Assembly (NCBI GenBank): GCA_002299895.1
Contig: DBOC01000014.1
Span: 62,001 to 126,000 of the forward strand
Direction of reading: 5' to 3'
Length of the DNA: 64,000 bases
Source: Sphingomonadales bacterium UBA656
GTDB taxonomy: Bacteria; Pseudomonadota; Alphaproteobacteria; Sphingomonadales; Sphingomonadaceae
The first letter of the stretch is position 1. Each line of letters begins with the position of its first letter. This document shows positions 26,015 through 36,627 of the stretch, in pieces. A program made the position numbers and the translations under genes. The notes below the pieces were generated by a model, which worked only from the letters and a program-made list of their open reading frames with translations, had not been told where the DNA came from and made no database searches.

Positions 26015-27616
26015 ATGGGTCTGAAAGACATTGCGCTTTGGCAGGAGCAGGACTGGATTACAGCTATCGCGGCAGCGGTTCTGGGTTTCTTCCTGCTTGG
26101 CGGGGCATATATTGCGACGCGTAAGGAGCCTGAATTTGCTGGCCATCCACGCGGTCTATATGTGCTCTTTTTTGCTGAGATGTGGGAGCGTTTTTCTTAT
26201 TACGGGATGCGCGCACTTCTTATTCTTTATCTTACAAAGCACTGGCTCTTTTCCGACGGCCAATCGAACCTGATTTATGGCGCTTATACGAGCCTTGTGT
26301 ACATCACGCCGGTACTCGGCGGGTGGCTTGCTGACCGGTATTTAGGCCAACGTAAGGCGGTGGCTTTCGGTGCAGTCCTGTTAACCTTTGGCCATGTCTT
26401 GATGGCATTTGAAGGTTTGGCGGGCGTTACCGACCCATTGGTGAAGCAAGCGGATCCCGCGATCAACATATTCTGGCTGGCGCTGGCCTTCATCATTGTT
26501 GGCTCGGGCTTCCTTAAGGCCAATATCTCGGTGATTGTTGGCCAACTCTATCCGCGCACAGATGTGCGTCGTGACGGCGCTTATACCATCTTCTACATGG
26601 GCATTAACGTAGGTGCTGCAATCGGTACGATCTTTGCTGGTTATCTGGGTGAAACCTATGGCTGGTCTTATGGTTTTGGTGCAGCCGGTCTCGGCATGTT
26701 GCTCGGCTTGATCGTGTTTGTGTTCGGCAAGCCTTTGCTAATGGGCCGCGGCGAAGCGCCGGCACCCATGACCAAGTCGACCGAATATGGCATTTATGGT
26801 GTTGGCCTTGCTGCTGTTGGCGCTATCTGGCTACTGATCCAGTATCAGGGCTTTTATGGCTGGCTGCTGCTTGGCCTTGGTGTGCTGTTGCTCGGCTATG
26901 TGCTTTTGCAGTCGTTCAAGCTGGATGTAGAGGCGCGGCACCGCATCTATGCCATCCTCTTCCTGTTGGCGTTGCAGCCGCTATTTTGGGCGCTGTTCGA
27001 ACAAGCCGGTGGCAGTATGAACTTGTTCACTGACCGCTTTGTGGATCGTCAGGGCGTGCCGGCGTCAATCTTCCAGTCGATAAATCCGATATACATAATC
27101 CTACTTGGGCCGATCTTTGCGGGCCTTTGGGTGTGGCTCGGCCGACGCGGACTGGAGCCTTCGACACCTGCTAAATTCGGCATTGCGCTTGCACAAATTG
27201 GCTTTGCCAACCTCGTTCTGGTCTGGGGTGCGAACAGCGTTGGTTCCGATACTCTTGTGCCGGTGTTGTTCATCTTCGCCTTTTACCTGTTCGCCACAAC
27301 AGCAGAGCTTTGCCTCTCACCAGTTGGGCTATCGGCTATGAACCGGCTTGCACCCGCGACCATGGCGTCGTTGATTATGGGGGCTTGGTTCTTCGCGACT
27401 GCGGGCGGCAACTTCCTTGCTGGCGTCATCGGCGCTGCAACGGGTGGCCATGATGGTGAAATGACCCGTGAAGGCCTGATCAGCGTCTATGAACAAATCG
27501 GCTATATCACCATCGCCATCGGCGCGGTGGTGCTTCTGGTATCACCTCTGGTGAAACGCCTGATGCACCTTGACACGCTCAAGGACGAAGACACTGCAGA
27601 AGAAAAGGCAGCATAA
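26015..27616 (+). CDS. POT-family proton-coupled peptide transporter
   Basis: This is a major facilitator protein of the proton-dependent oligopeptide transporter (PTR2) family that imports di- and tripeptides. The 533-residue protein has the ExxERFxYYG motif on helix 1 (EMWERFSYYGMRALLILYL), the block GGWLADRYLGQRKAV and about 12-14 membrane helices. ATG 26015 is chosen because GAGGGG lies 8 bases before it; a TTG 15 nt upstream overlaps that site. The two amidohydrolases directly downstream suggest uptake and breakdown of short peptides or derivatives. Confidence 0.95.
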   Translation: MGLKDIALWQEQDWITAIAAAVLGFFLLGGAYIATRKEPEFAGHPRGLYVLFFAEMWERFSYYGMRALLILYLTKHWLFSDGQSNLIYGAYTSLVYITPVLGGWLADRYLGQRKAVAFGAVLLTFGHVLMAFEGLAGVTDPLVKQADPAINIFWLALAFIIVGSGFLKANISVIVGQLYPRTDVRRDGAYTIFYMGINVGAAIGTIFAGYLGETYGWSYGFGAAGLGMLLGLIVFVFGKPLLMGRGEAPAPMTKSTEYGIYGVGLAAVGAIWLLIQYQGFYGWLLLGLGVLLLGYVLLQSFKLDVEARHRIYAILFLLALQPLFWALFEQAGGSMNLFTDRFVDRQGVPASIFQSINPIYIILLGPIFAGLWVWLGRRGLEPSTPAKFGIALAQIGFANLVLVWGANSVGSDTLVPVLFIFAFYLFATTAELCLSPVGLSAMNRLAPATMASLIMGAWFFATAGGNFLAGVIGAATGGHDGEMTREGLISVYEQIGYITIAIGAVVLLVSPLVKRLMHLDTLKDEDTAEEKAA

Positions 27617-27620
27617 GCAT

Positions 27621-29017
<1,397 letters not shown>

Positions 29018-29021
<4 letters not shown>

Positions 29022-30310
29022 GGCATTTCCTTTATGCCGCCGCTGCTGTGGCAGCCTTTGCAACGCCAGTTGCTGCCGAAACCATTGCCATAACGGGTGG
29101 CCGCTTAGTTGTCGGAGACGGCAGTGCGCCGATTGAAGGCGGTACCGTGGTTATCCGCGACGGCAAAATCGTTGCTGCGGGTGCCACTGTTGCCATACCG
29201 TCCGGCGCACGTCAGATTAACGCCGCAGGCAAATGGGTAACGCCGGGTGTATTTGCCGGTTTCTCTCGTCTGGGACTAGCTGAAGTAGATGCCGTCAACG
29301 GGACCAATGACAAGAGTGGCGGACGAAGTGGTTTCTCCGCTGCTATCGACGTTGCACCAGCCATCGATCCGTTTCGGTCCCCCTTTGCTGTAAACCGTTC
29401 TGCGGGTGTCACGCGCGCAGTGGTTGCACCAGAGTCTGCAGACAGTATCTTTGCAGGTCAAGGCGCCATTGCGGATCTCGGTGCGGATAGTAACCCAGTC
29501 ACAAAAGCCCGCGCGTTCCAATTTGCCGAATTCGGTGAAGAGGGCGCTGCATCTGCTGGTGGCAGCCGTGCTGGAACGCATCTGCACTTCCGCGCCATGC
29601 TGCGTGAGGCCCAGGATTATGCCGCAGGACGTGGTACTTTTGATGACGATTTGTTGAAGGCCGAAGATGCGAAAGCGTTGTTGTCGGTTCTTCGCGGCGA
29701 CACCCGTTTGCTCATTCATGTGGAAGGTGCAAATGACATGCTGCGCCTTATGGAATTGAAGCGGGAATTTCCGGCAATCAAAATGGTGTTTGTGGGCGTG
29801 AGCGAGGGATGGCGGGTCGCCAGTGAACTCGCAAAGGCGGGGATACCTGTTATTGCGTCCGCACTTAATGATTTGCCAGCAACCTTCGAAATGCTGGGTG
29901 CGACGCAAAGCAATATTGGCCGTATGAAGGATGCCGGTGTTCAAGTTGCCATTGGTATGATCAACGACCGCGATTCCCACCAATTGCGCTACACAACGCA
30001 ATATGCGGGTAATATTGTCAGCCTTCAATATGTGCCTGGTGCAACAGGACTGACTTGGGATGAAGCTTTTGCTGCTATCAGCTCGGTTCCTGCCGATATC
30101 ATGGGCGTTGGCGACCGTCTTGGCAGCTTGAAGGCGGGTAGGGCGGCAGATGTCGTTGTCTGGGATGGCGACCCGCTCGAGCTTTCCAGTGCAGCGACTA
30201 TGGTTATCATCGATGGTGTCGAGCAGCCGCTCGGCAATCGTCAAAATCGTCTGCGTGACCGTTATGCGCGCCCAACGGAAGGTGATTTGCCAAAGGCGTA
30301 TGATCGTTGA
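29018..30310 (+). CDS. Amidohydrolase-like exported protein lacking the metal-binding HxH
   Basis: This is a 430-residue paralogue of the preceding amidohydrolase with a cleavable signal peptide (MRHFLYAAAAVAAFATPVAAE). The fold markers remain: the N-terminal sandwich, WVTPGVFAGFSRLG at the first barrel strand, and SLKAGRAADVVVWDGDPLE at the end. Where the family has HxH this protein reads GFSRLG. The beta-8 region reads MINDRDS rather than the usual metal Asp context. One His (LLIHVEG) is kept. It therefore looks catalytically degenerate, perhaps a structural partner of its neighbour. ATGA overlap with the preceding gene implies coupled translation. Confidence 0.87.
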
Positions 30311-30351
30311 TAAAATGATGCTATAACAACTGGATGTGGCCGGGTTGGGAG

Positions 30352-31035
30352 ATGGCTGTGATCGATTATCTAACGTTGATTGTTGCAAGTCTATCTTTCG
30401 TGGGTAGCCATTTCCTGATGTCACATCCGTTGCGCGCCACCCTTGTTGGCCGTCTTGGGGCGAATGGGTTTATGGCCGTCTATTCGGCCATGTCGCTACT
30501 CACATTCGGGTGGATGATCATCGCATTCGGACGCGCGCCTAAGGCAGCTGGTCTTTGGCCCGTCGGTGACCTTGTCTGGATAGTAGCAAGTCTGCTTACG
30601 CTGCTAGCGGCGGTGTTATTTGCCGGTTCGTTCATTCGCAACCCATCACTTCCGGGAGTGCCTAACGCACTGGCCGCACAAACGCCTTCGGGTGTGTTTA
30701 AGGCAACCCGGCATCCCATGATGTGGGGCTTTGCTTTATGGGGGGCGGGACATATTATCGTTGCACCCCGCATCGATAACTTCATTTTCTCAGGCAGTCT
30801 TATCTTCTTGGCGTTGGTAGGTTCCAAAGCCCAAGAGATTAAGAAACGCAACCTGATGGGTGGTCAGTGGGCAAAGTGGCTGCGCAGCACGCATTTCTTT
30901 TTCCGTCCCGCGGCGCTGTTGCGTGCAGGCATTGGTCCATGGGGCGCCGGCATTTTGATCTGGATCATCGCCACATGGGCGCACCCTTTTTGGGGCGTAA
31001 GCGGCGCTGGCCTGTTCCGTTATTTGGGTCTTTAA
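30352..31035 (+). CDS. NnrU-like integral membrane protein
   Basis: The protein has about 227 residues and around six membrane helices. It has the NnrU/isoprenylcysteine methyltransferase-like features SHFLMSHPLRATL near the start, TRHPMMWGFALWGAGH in the middle, and a conserved NFIFSGSLIFLALVGSKAQE block. NnrU was named from denitrification clusters, but the family is broader and no nitrogen-oxide genes occur here. Start choice is open: ATG 30334, ATG 30352 or GTG 30358; GGGAG at 30347-30351 fits the GTG best by spacing. The stop overlaps the convergent aldo/keto reductase by 4 nt. Confidence 0.87.
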   Translation: MAVIDYLTLIVASLSFVGSHFLMSHPLRATLVGRLGANGFMAVYSAMSLLTFGWMIIAFGRAPKAAGLWPVGDLVWIVASLLTLLAAVLFAGSFIRNPSLPGVPNALAAQTPSGVFKATRHPMMWGFALWGAGHIIVAPRIDNFIFSGSLIFLALVGSKAQEIKKRNLMGGQWAKWLRSTHFFFRPAALLRAGIGPWGAGILIWIIATWAHPFWGVSGAGLFRYLGL

Positions 31036-32027
31036 AGCCGAACCATCTTCATGCCGCGCTCGCTATAACGCGGACCCGAGGTACCTCCGCGTGGGGCGGC
31101 TGCCTCCAGCTTGGCAAGATCATCCGTGTCGAGGACAATATCGCTGGCTCTTGCGCTGTCTTCCATCGTCACGCGCCGTTTGAACCCGGGGATGGGCACA
31201 ATGTCACTGCCTTGCTTTAATATCCATGCCAAAGCGATTTGTGCATGTGACGCATCATGCTTGGCAGCAATCTCTCCCACAATGTCGACAATGGCCAAGT
31301 TCGCGGCAAAATTGTCGCCTTGAAAACGGGGGTCTTGCCGTCGCCAATCATTTTCGGGCAATGCATCAAGGCTCCGGAAAGCACCTGTGAGAAATCCGCG
31401 ACCCAGTGGCGAGTAAGGCACAAAACCAATGCCAAGCGCGCGGCACGTTGGCAGGATCTCATCCTCAATATCGCGTTCCCACAGCGAATATTCGCTCTGC
31501 AACGCAGAAATCGGCGCAACTGCCGCTGCCCGACGTAATGTTTCTGGGCCAGCTTCGGACAGGCCGATATGCTTGATTTTGCCTTCGGTTATCAGGTCAG
31601 CCATCGCGCCCACGGTCTCTTCAATCGGCACATTGGGATCGACACGATGTTGATAATAAAGGTCAAGGCAATCGATGCCGAGGCGTTTCAACGTGCCTTC
31701 AACTGCAGTCTTGGCATTCACAGCTGAGCCATCCACGCCGACAATATTGCTGCTATCAAATTTAAAGCCGAATTTGCTGGCGATAATGAGGCCGTCACGC
31801 TTCCCCTTGATCGCTTCACCGACCAATTCCTCATTCTGGAAAGGGCCATAAATTTGGGCGGTATCGAAAAAGTTAATACCAAGGTCGATTGCGCGGTGGA
31901 TGGTCTTAATCGCCTCATCTGGATCGGCATCTTGGCCATAAGTGATGTTGCCGCCCTTGATCATAGGCATACAGCCAACGCCGAGCGCAGATATTTTTAA
32001 ACCATGGCCAAGTTCACGATATTGCAT
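31032..32027 (-). CDS. Aldo/keto reductase
   Basis: This is an NADPH-dependent carbonyl reductase of the AKR superfamily, 331 residues. The TIM-barrel motifs are INFFDTAQIYGPFQNEELVGEAI (catalytic Asp and Tyr), IIASKFGF (Lys) and LYYQHRVDP (His). The cofactor-binding end includes IVPIPGFKRR. It is closest to the YakC/AKR13-like group. It overlaps the 3' end of the symporter gene upstream by 14 nt, so the two are probably transcribed together, and it converges with the NnrU-like gene. Confidence 0.93.
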   Translation of the reverse strand: MQYRELGHGLKISALGVGCMPMIKGGNITYGQDADPDEAIKTIHRAIDLGINFFDTAQIYGPFQNEELVGEAIKGKRDGLIIASKFGFKFDSSNIVGVDGSAVNAKTAVEGTLKRLGIDCLDLYYQHRVDPNVPIEETVGAMADLITEGKIKHIGLSEAGPETLRRAAAVAPISALQSEYSLWERDIEDEILPTCRALGIGFVPYSPLGRGFLTGAFRSLDALPENDWRRQDPRFQGDNFAANLAIVDIVGEIAAKHDASHAQIALAWILKQGSDIVPIPGFKRRVTMEDSARASDIVLDTDDLAKLEAAAPRGGTSGPRYSERGMKMVRL

Positions 32028-33258
32028 TGGTTTTTTCCTTTTCAGATGCCTCTATGGCCGTCGCAAGCGCCACGTCCATTTGCACATTACCTGTGGTGCG
32101 GAAAATATCGGGCAGGGTTTCGACCGCAATCAGCAGAGCCAAAGGTTCAATTGGAATACCTAGCGCTAAGCAGATTGGCGCGATGGACGTCACGAAGCTC
32201 ACCGATCCTGGCAGGCTAACGGCGCCCATCGAGGTCAACGCAGCGATAAAAATTGCAAAGCCATAATCGAAGCCGCTGAGTTCTACCCCAAACCAGTTTG
32301 CAACATATAGCGCGACCGCCAAGTTCATGGCGGGGCCCGTGACGCGCAGCAAAGCGACGGCCATAGGTAAGACCAATCCAGCGGTCGATTCCCGTACGCC
32401 CAACGCTTCGGCCTTTTTCAACATCAGTGGCAAGCTAGCGAGCGACGATTGTGTCGATACGGCAAAGGCCTGCACGGGAGCGATCTGCCGGGCATATTCG
32501 CGCAAGCGCACCTTACCGGCAAAGACGGCGACCAAATAGGCGAAGCCGCCAACAATGATGCCGACGATGGAAACCGTGACGATATAATGGGCCACTGCGC
32601 CCAGTGCCGCAAGACCGGACCGGGCACCAACGACAAAGGCTAAGGCAAACACGCCGATCGGTGCAAGTTTGAGCACCCATTCAATGACAATGACCATGGC
32701 ATCGGCGAGCGCGCTGAAAAGTCCAGCCATTTGCGCCCTTGGGCCCTGCGCCAGGCGTGTGACGGCAAAGGCGAATACCAATGTGAAGATCAGAAGAGGC
32801 AAAATCGAATCATTGGCTGCTGAGGCAATGGGATTGGTCGGCACTAATGCGACGAGAAAGTCACGTAACGGAGGCTGCTCTGCTACCGCAGGGACGCCTG
32901 TAAGTGCCGCACGTAACGCAGCCGCGCTTTCTGATGGCATGGGCCATAACGACAGCACTGTCGGCGTTAGAAGGGCGCCCATGGCTGCTGAAAGCCCCAT
33001 CATGACAACAATCCAGGTGACAGTTAGCGCTGCCATGGGACCGGCGCGCGCCGCTTCGGCGCTTTTAACTATGCCGGTAATCAGTAGCGCAACCACCAGC
33101 GGCACCACGGTCATCCGAAGGCCGTTCAACCACAAGGAGCCGACAATATCGAGCCAATAAGCGATTTGCGTACCAACGACGGGCACTTGTGCGGCGGCGA
33201 AGATACCAAGGGCAAGCCCAATGACGAGCGCGAGGAGAATACGTGTAGCGTTTGACAT
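32014..33258 (-). CDS. Dicarboxylate/amino acid:cation symporter (DAACS family)
   Basis: This is a sodium- or proton-coupled transporter of the GltP/DctA family, 414 residues. Multiple membrane helices are visible, plus the re-entrant loop and helix motifs near the C-terminus: SMGAVSLPGSVSFVTS, then VETLPDIFRTTGNVQMDVALA. The open frame continues about 107 codons further upstream, but that extension would overlap glmM on the other strand and has no transporter features. I therefore start at MSNATRILLALVIG (33258). The substrate, C4-dicarboxylate or glutamate/aspartate, is not resolved. Confidence 0.93.
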   Translation of the reverse strand: MSNATRILLALVIGLALGIFAAAQVPVVGTQIAYWLDIVGSLWLNGLRMTVVPLVVALLITGIVKSAEAARAGPMAALTVTWIVVMMGLSAAMGALLTPTVLSLWPMPSESAAALRAALTGVPAVAEQPPLRDFLVALVPTNPIASAANDSILPLLIFTLVFAFAVTRLAQGPRAQMAGLFSALADAMVIVIEWVLKLAPIGVFALAFVVGARSGLAALGAVAHYIVTVSIVGIIVGGFAYLVAVFAGKVRLREYARQIAPVQAFAVSTQSSLASLPLMLKKAEALGVRESTAGLVLPMAVALLRVTGPAMNLAVALYVANWFGVELSGFDYGFAIFIAALTSMGAVSLPGSVSFVTSIAPICLALGIPIEPLALLIAVETLPDIFRTTGNVQMDVALATAIEASEKEKTNAIS

Positions 33259-33354
33259 AGCATCGGGTCTTGCCAGCCTGTCGCTCCCTATGCAAGGGAG
33301 AGGCATAGCGGCACGAAAAAATCTAATAGCGACCGCATAAGGGCAGGAACGCAA

Positions 33355-34695
33355 ATGGCGCGCAAATATTTCGGAACAGACGGTATCAGGGGGCGTAGCA
33401 ACACGGGTGCCATGACGCCGGAAATGGCAATGAAAGTCGGTCAAGCAGCGGGCACGCATTTTCTTCGTGGCGGTCATAAGCATCGCGTTGTTATCGGCAA
33501 AGACACGCGCCTGTCCGGCTATATGATTGAAAATGCACTTGTCGCCGGGTTTACTAGCGTCGGTATGGATGTTGTTCAATTTGGTCCGATCCCAACGCCA
33601 GCCGTTGCCCTACTAACCCGTTCCATGCGCGCAGATTTGGGCGTGATGATTTCAGCCAGCCACAACCCCTATGAGGATAATGGTATCAAGTTGTTCGGTC
33701 CTGACGGCTTTAAACTGTCTGACGCGGACGAACTGGCGATTGAGGCTTTGCTGGATGGGCCGCTTCCATTGGCGGACGCGGCTGATTTAGGGCGGGCGCG
33801 AAGGATTGAAGACAGCCGGGGCCGTTATATTCATGCGATAAAGGCATCCGTGCCAGAACATATTCGTTTCGATGGTCTACATGTAGTTCTCGATTGCGCC
33901 AATGGCGCAGCTTATCAGGTCGCGCCGACCGCAATCTGGGAGCTGGGGGCAAAAGTAACGTCGATCGGTATTGAGCCCAATGGTAAGAATATTAACCATA
34001 AGGTCGGCTCCACGCATGTTGTAACTTTGCAGGAAACTGTGGTTGCTGCGGGCGCCGACATTGGCATTGCCCTTGATGGTGACGCCGACCGCCTGATCGT
34101 CGTCGACGAACATGGCCGCGTAGTTGACGGTGACCAGATAATGGCATTGCTTGGTTCCGCAATGAACCGCAGCGGCAAGCTGACGGGCGGGGGAATCGTC
34201 GCTACGGTAATGTCCAATTTGGGCCTTGAACGGTATCTGGAGGCGCAGGATTTGCGCCTCATTCGCGCCAAAGTCGGGGACCGCTATGTGCTGGAAGAAA
34301 TGCGCAAACACGGCATCAATGTCGGCGGGGAGCAATCGGGCCATATGATTATGCTGGACCATGCAACCACGGGTGATGGCACCATCGCGGCGTTGCAGGT
34401 GCTGACCCAGCTTGTTGACAGCGGCAAGCCAGCAAGTGAACTGCTGCATTTATTCGACCCCTTGCCTCAATTGCTCAAAAATGTGCGTTTCTCAGGTGGA
34501 AAGCCGCTTGATAATCCTGATGTTCATGCTGTCATTGCAAAGGCCGAGGCGGAGCTAGTCGGCAATGGCCGTTTGGTCATTCGCCCGTCGGGCACTGAAC
34601 CGGTCATCCGTGTAATGGCGGAAGGCGATGACGCCGCGCAGATTGAGCGTATCGTTGACAGCATTTGCGACGCGGTCAGGATCGCTGCATCCTAA
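33355..34695 (+). CDS. glmM: Phosphoglucosamine mutase
   Basis: GlmM converts glucosamine-6-phosphate to glucosamine-1-phosphate for peptidoglycan and lipopolysaccharide precursors. The 446-residue protein starts MARKYFGTDGIRGRSN and has the phosphoserine active site MISASHNPYEDNGIK. It has the metal loop DGDADR and the phosphate-binding RPSGTEPVIRVM near the end. It diverges from the symporter gene across a 96-nt gap that holds a small CTCCCT/AGGGAG hairpin (33284-33300). Its stop overlaps the thiD start by one base. Confidence 0.97.
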   Translation: MARKYFGTDGIRGRSNTGAMTPEMAMKVGQAAGTHFLRGGHKHRVVIGKDTRLSGYMIENALVAGFTSVGMDVVQFGPIPTPAVALLTRSMRADLGVMISASHNPYEDNGIKLFGPDGFKLSDADELAIEALLDGPLPLADAADLGRARRIEDSRGRYIHAIKASVPEHIRFDGLHVVLDCANGAAYQVAPTAIWELGAKVTSIGIEPNGKNINHKVGSTHVVTLQETVVAAGADIGIALDGDADRLIVVDEHGRVVDGDQIMALLGSAMNRSGKLTGGGIVATVMSNLGLERYLEAQDLRLIRAKVGDRYVLEEMRKHGINVGGEQSGHMIMLDHATTGDGTIAALQVLTQLVDSGKPASELLHLFDPLPQLLKNVRFSGGKPLDNPDVHAVIAKAEAELVGNGRLVIRPSGTEPVIRVMAEGDDAAQIERIVDSICDAVRIAAS

Positions 34696-35837
34696 TGTCC
34701 AAAGGCCCGCCCGCCCGCATATTGATTATCGCTGGCTCCGACAGCGGTGGCGGCGCAGGAATACAAGCGGATATCAAAACGGTGACCATGCTAGGTGGCC
34801 ATGCCATGACGGCGGTAACTGCGATTACTGCGCAAAATACGCTGGGCGTTGATGCGGTACACATGGTTCCAACGCAGGTGGTGATTAATCAGATTAGTGC
34901 TGTCGTCAGCGACATTGGCGTCGATGCTGTCAAAATCGGGATGATTGGCAATGCTGCCACAGCGCATGCAGTAGCGGACTCTTTGGCGGAATTATCCTGC
35001 CCGATCATCTTTGACCCGGTCATGGTTGCGACCAGCGGCGCGGTTCTGGCGGATGCGGATAGCATAGAGGCTTTCGAGCGGCTGATGCGGCTTGCCATGC
35101 TAACTACGCCTAACTTGCCGGAATTGGAGGCTTTGGGCGGTAAGGATGCATTGCTCGCACAAAGCTTTCCTTTGTTGATCAAGGGCGGTCACGCGGACGG
35201 GGATGATATTGTCGATAGGCTGCATCTTGCGCCGGGTCAGAACGAAAGCTGGAGCGATGTGCGCATACAGACGCGTAACACCCATGGCACGGGCTGTACA
35301 TTGGCTTCGGCCATTGCAACGGGACTAGGGCAGGGGATGGAGCTTGTGCCCGCGATAGAGCGCGCGCGCCTGTTCGTGCGGCTTGCTTTGCGCGAGGCGC
35401 CGGGGTTTGGACAAGGGCATGGCCCGATGGGGCATCAATCGGTGCGTGAGGACGCGATGGATGCTGGCCCGTCTCTGAACCATGTAACCGTTGGATGCCG
35501 CGATTATGTTGCGTCCGTAAATTTTTATAAGGCGCTAGGGCTGGAGTTGATAGTCGATAGCCCATCGAACGGTTACGCCCGATTTGAAGCGCCGAATGGA
35601 GTCACCTTTTCCGTACATCACAGTGATAACATCGCGTCATCGATCATAGTTTATTTTGAAAGCAAACGCCTCGATGCCTGGGTGACAGAGCTAGCCAGCC
35701 AGGGTTTTGCGTTTGAACAGTTGCCGCAGGATGAAAGCTGGGGCTGGCGTGAAGCGCGTTTACTGGATCCCGCTGGGAATATTGTGTGCTTGTATAATGC
35801 TGGCGAAAACCGCCGTTTTCCTGATTGGCGGATATGA
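34695..35837 (+). CDS. thiD: ThiD fused to a C-terminal VOC domain
   Basis: Residues 1 to about 250 are hydroxymethylpyrimidine (phosphate) kinase. The start is ILIIAGSDSGGGAGIQADIKT, the central motif is KIGMIG, and the anion hole and base are in NTHGTGCTLASAIATGLG. ThiD makes HMP pyrophosphate for thiamin synthesis. From about residue 262 the same frame continues into a vicinal-oxygen-chelate (glyoxalase-like) domain of about 115 residues (LNHVTVGCRDYVASVNFYKALGLEL to CLYNAGENRRFPDWRI). Total length is 380 against about 260 for ThiD alone. An internal ATG at 35457, with GAGGA just before it, could start a free VOC protein. The ATG shares a base with the glmM stop, and the gene overlaps rnhB by 4 nt. 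Confidence 0.9.
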   Translation: MSKGPPARILIIAGSDSGGGAGIQADIKTVTMLGGHAMTAVTAITAQNTLGVDAVHMVPTQVVINQISAVVSDIGVDAVKIGMIGNAATAHAVADSLAELSCPIIFDPVMVATSGAVLADADSIEAFERLMRLAMLTTPNLPELEALGGKDALLAQSFPLLIKGGHADGDDIVDRLHLAPGQNESWSDVRIQTRNTHGTGCTLASAIATGLGQGMELVPAIERARLFVRLALREAPGFGQGHGPMGHQSVREDAMDAGPSLNHVTVGCRDYVASVNFYKALGLELIVDSPSNGYARFEAPNGVTFSVHHSDNIASSIIVYFESKRLDAWVTELASQGFAFEQLPQDESWGWREARLLDPAGNIVCLYNAGENRRFPDWRI

Positions 35838-36415
35838 TCTTCGGTGTAGATGAGGCAGGACGTGGGCCGCTTGCAGGGCCGGTGGTCGCGGCCGCGGTGC
35901 TGCTGTGTAAGCCTCGTCCATCGGGGTTGGATGATAGCAAGAAACTAAACGCCGCGCGTCGTGCGGAGTTGGAGGCTGTGATTAAGCGCCGCTGCGAATG
36001 GGCGGTTGGCGTGGTCGAAGTTGAAGACATTGACCGCCTAAACATATTCGGCGCAACAATGCTGGCCATGACCTTGGCGGTAGATGCCTTGTGCGCGAAG
36101 CTTGGCAGTGAGCCGATGGAGGTGTTGATCGACGGAAACATGACGCCTGCTGGCCGACGCCCCGAATGGCGCTGGCCAGCGCGAGCTATCGTCGGTGGCG
36201 ATGCAATTGAACCTTGCATTTCAGCGGCCTCTATCATTGCCAAAGAGCATCGCGACCGGATGATGAATGCAGCCGCGCAGCAGCACCCACATTATGGTTG
36301 GGAAAAGAATAAAGGCTATGGCACGCCCGACCATATGGCTGCGCTGCAGGCCCATGGTCCGACGCCTTTGCACCGGAAAAGCTTTGCCCCGGTCGCACAA
36401 ATGCTTTTGTTGTAA
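35834..36415 (+). CDS. rnhB: Ribonuclease HII
   Basis: RNase HII removes ribonucleotides and RNA from RNA-DNA hybrids. The 193-residue protein starts MIFGVDEAGRGPLAGPVVAAA with the catalytic Asp and Glu. It carries the later DGN and ASIIAKEHRDRMM blocks and the C-terminal YGWEKNKGYGTPDH. ATG 35834 is in an ATGA overlap with the thiD-VOC stop; a TTG nine bases upstream is less likely. The following 212-nt gap carries the ccrM control region. Confidence 0.96.
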   Translation: MIFGVDEAGRGPLAGPVVAAAVLLCKPRPSGLDDSKKLNAARRAELEAVIKRRCEWAVGVVEVEDIDRLNIFGATMLAMTLAVDALCAKLGSEPMEVLIDGNMTPAGRRPEWRWPARAIVGGDAIEPCISAASIIAKEHRDRMMNAAAQQHPHYGWEKNKGYGTPDHMAALQAHGPTPLHRKSFAPVAQMLLL

Positions 36416-36422
36416 CTTTTTT

Positions 36423-36593
36423 TGGGCAGTGAGTCCTTCGGGTAACACCACTAGGGGTTGAGACTGCCCAGATTCGCGAGACTCCATATATTGTGCCGGA
36501 CTCGTTTCGTTCCGCTTATATGATGGCTCTATGCCCGCAAAACCTTGGATTCTATAAGCATCAATGACCTTGACCCAAGGGCCGCGCTGACTC
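36423..36593 (+). promoter_or_regulatory. ccrM control region: six GANTC sites and an inverted repeat
   Basis: Six GANTC sites (the CcrM methylation target) lie in about 163 bp: 36431, 36471, 36480, 36499, 36548 and 36589. By chance about 0.8 would be expected in the 212-bp gap. At its upstream side TGGGCAGT (36423-36430) and ACTGCCCA (36463-36470) can pair around a UUCG-containing interior. In Caulobacter the ccrM promoter has GANTC sites and is methylation-sensitive, and GcrA with sigma70 acts at methylated GANTC promoters. Autoregulation by methylation state is inferred here. Confidence 0.65.
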
Positions 36594-36627
36594 ATCGCAG
36601 CTTGGTAAGCGCCAAAAGGAGCAGGCA

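Noticed and set aside
29276..30424. 382-codon minus-strand frame over the second amidohydrolase and NnrU gene
   Set aside because: It shows no family features, covers two better supported genes and has no ribosome binding site.
33259..33579. 107-codon N-terminal extension of the symporter frame
   Set aside because: It overlaps the glmM start region on the other strand and contains no transporter-like sequence; MSNATRILL is the natural start.
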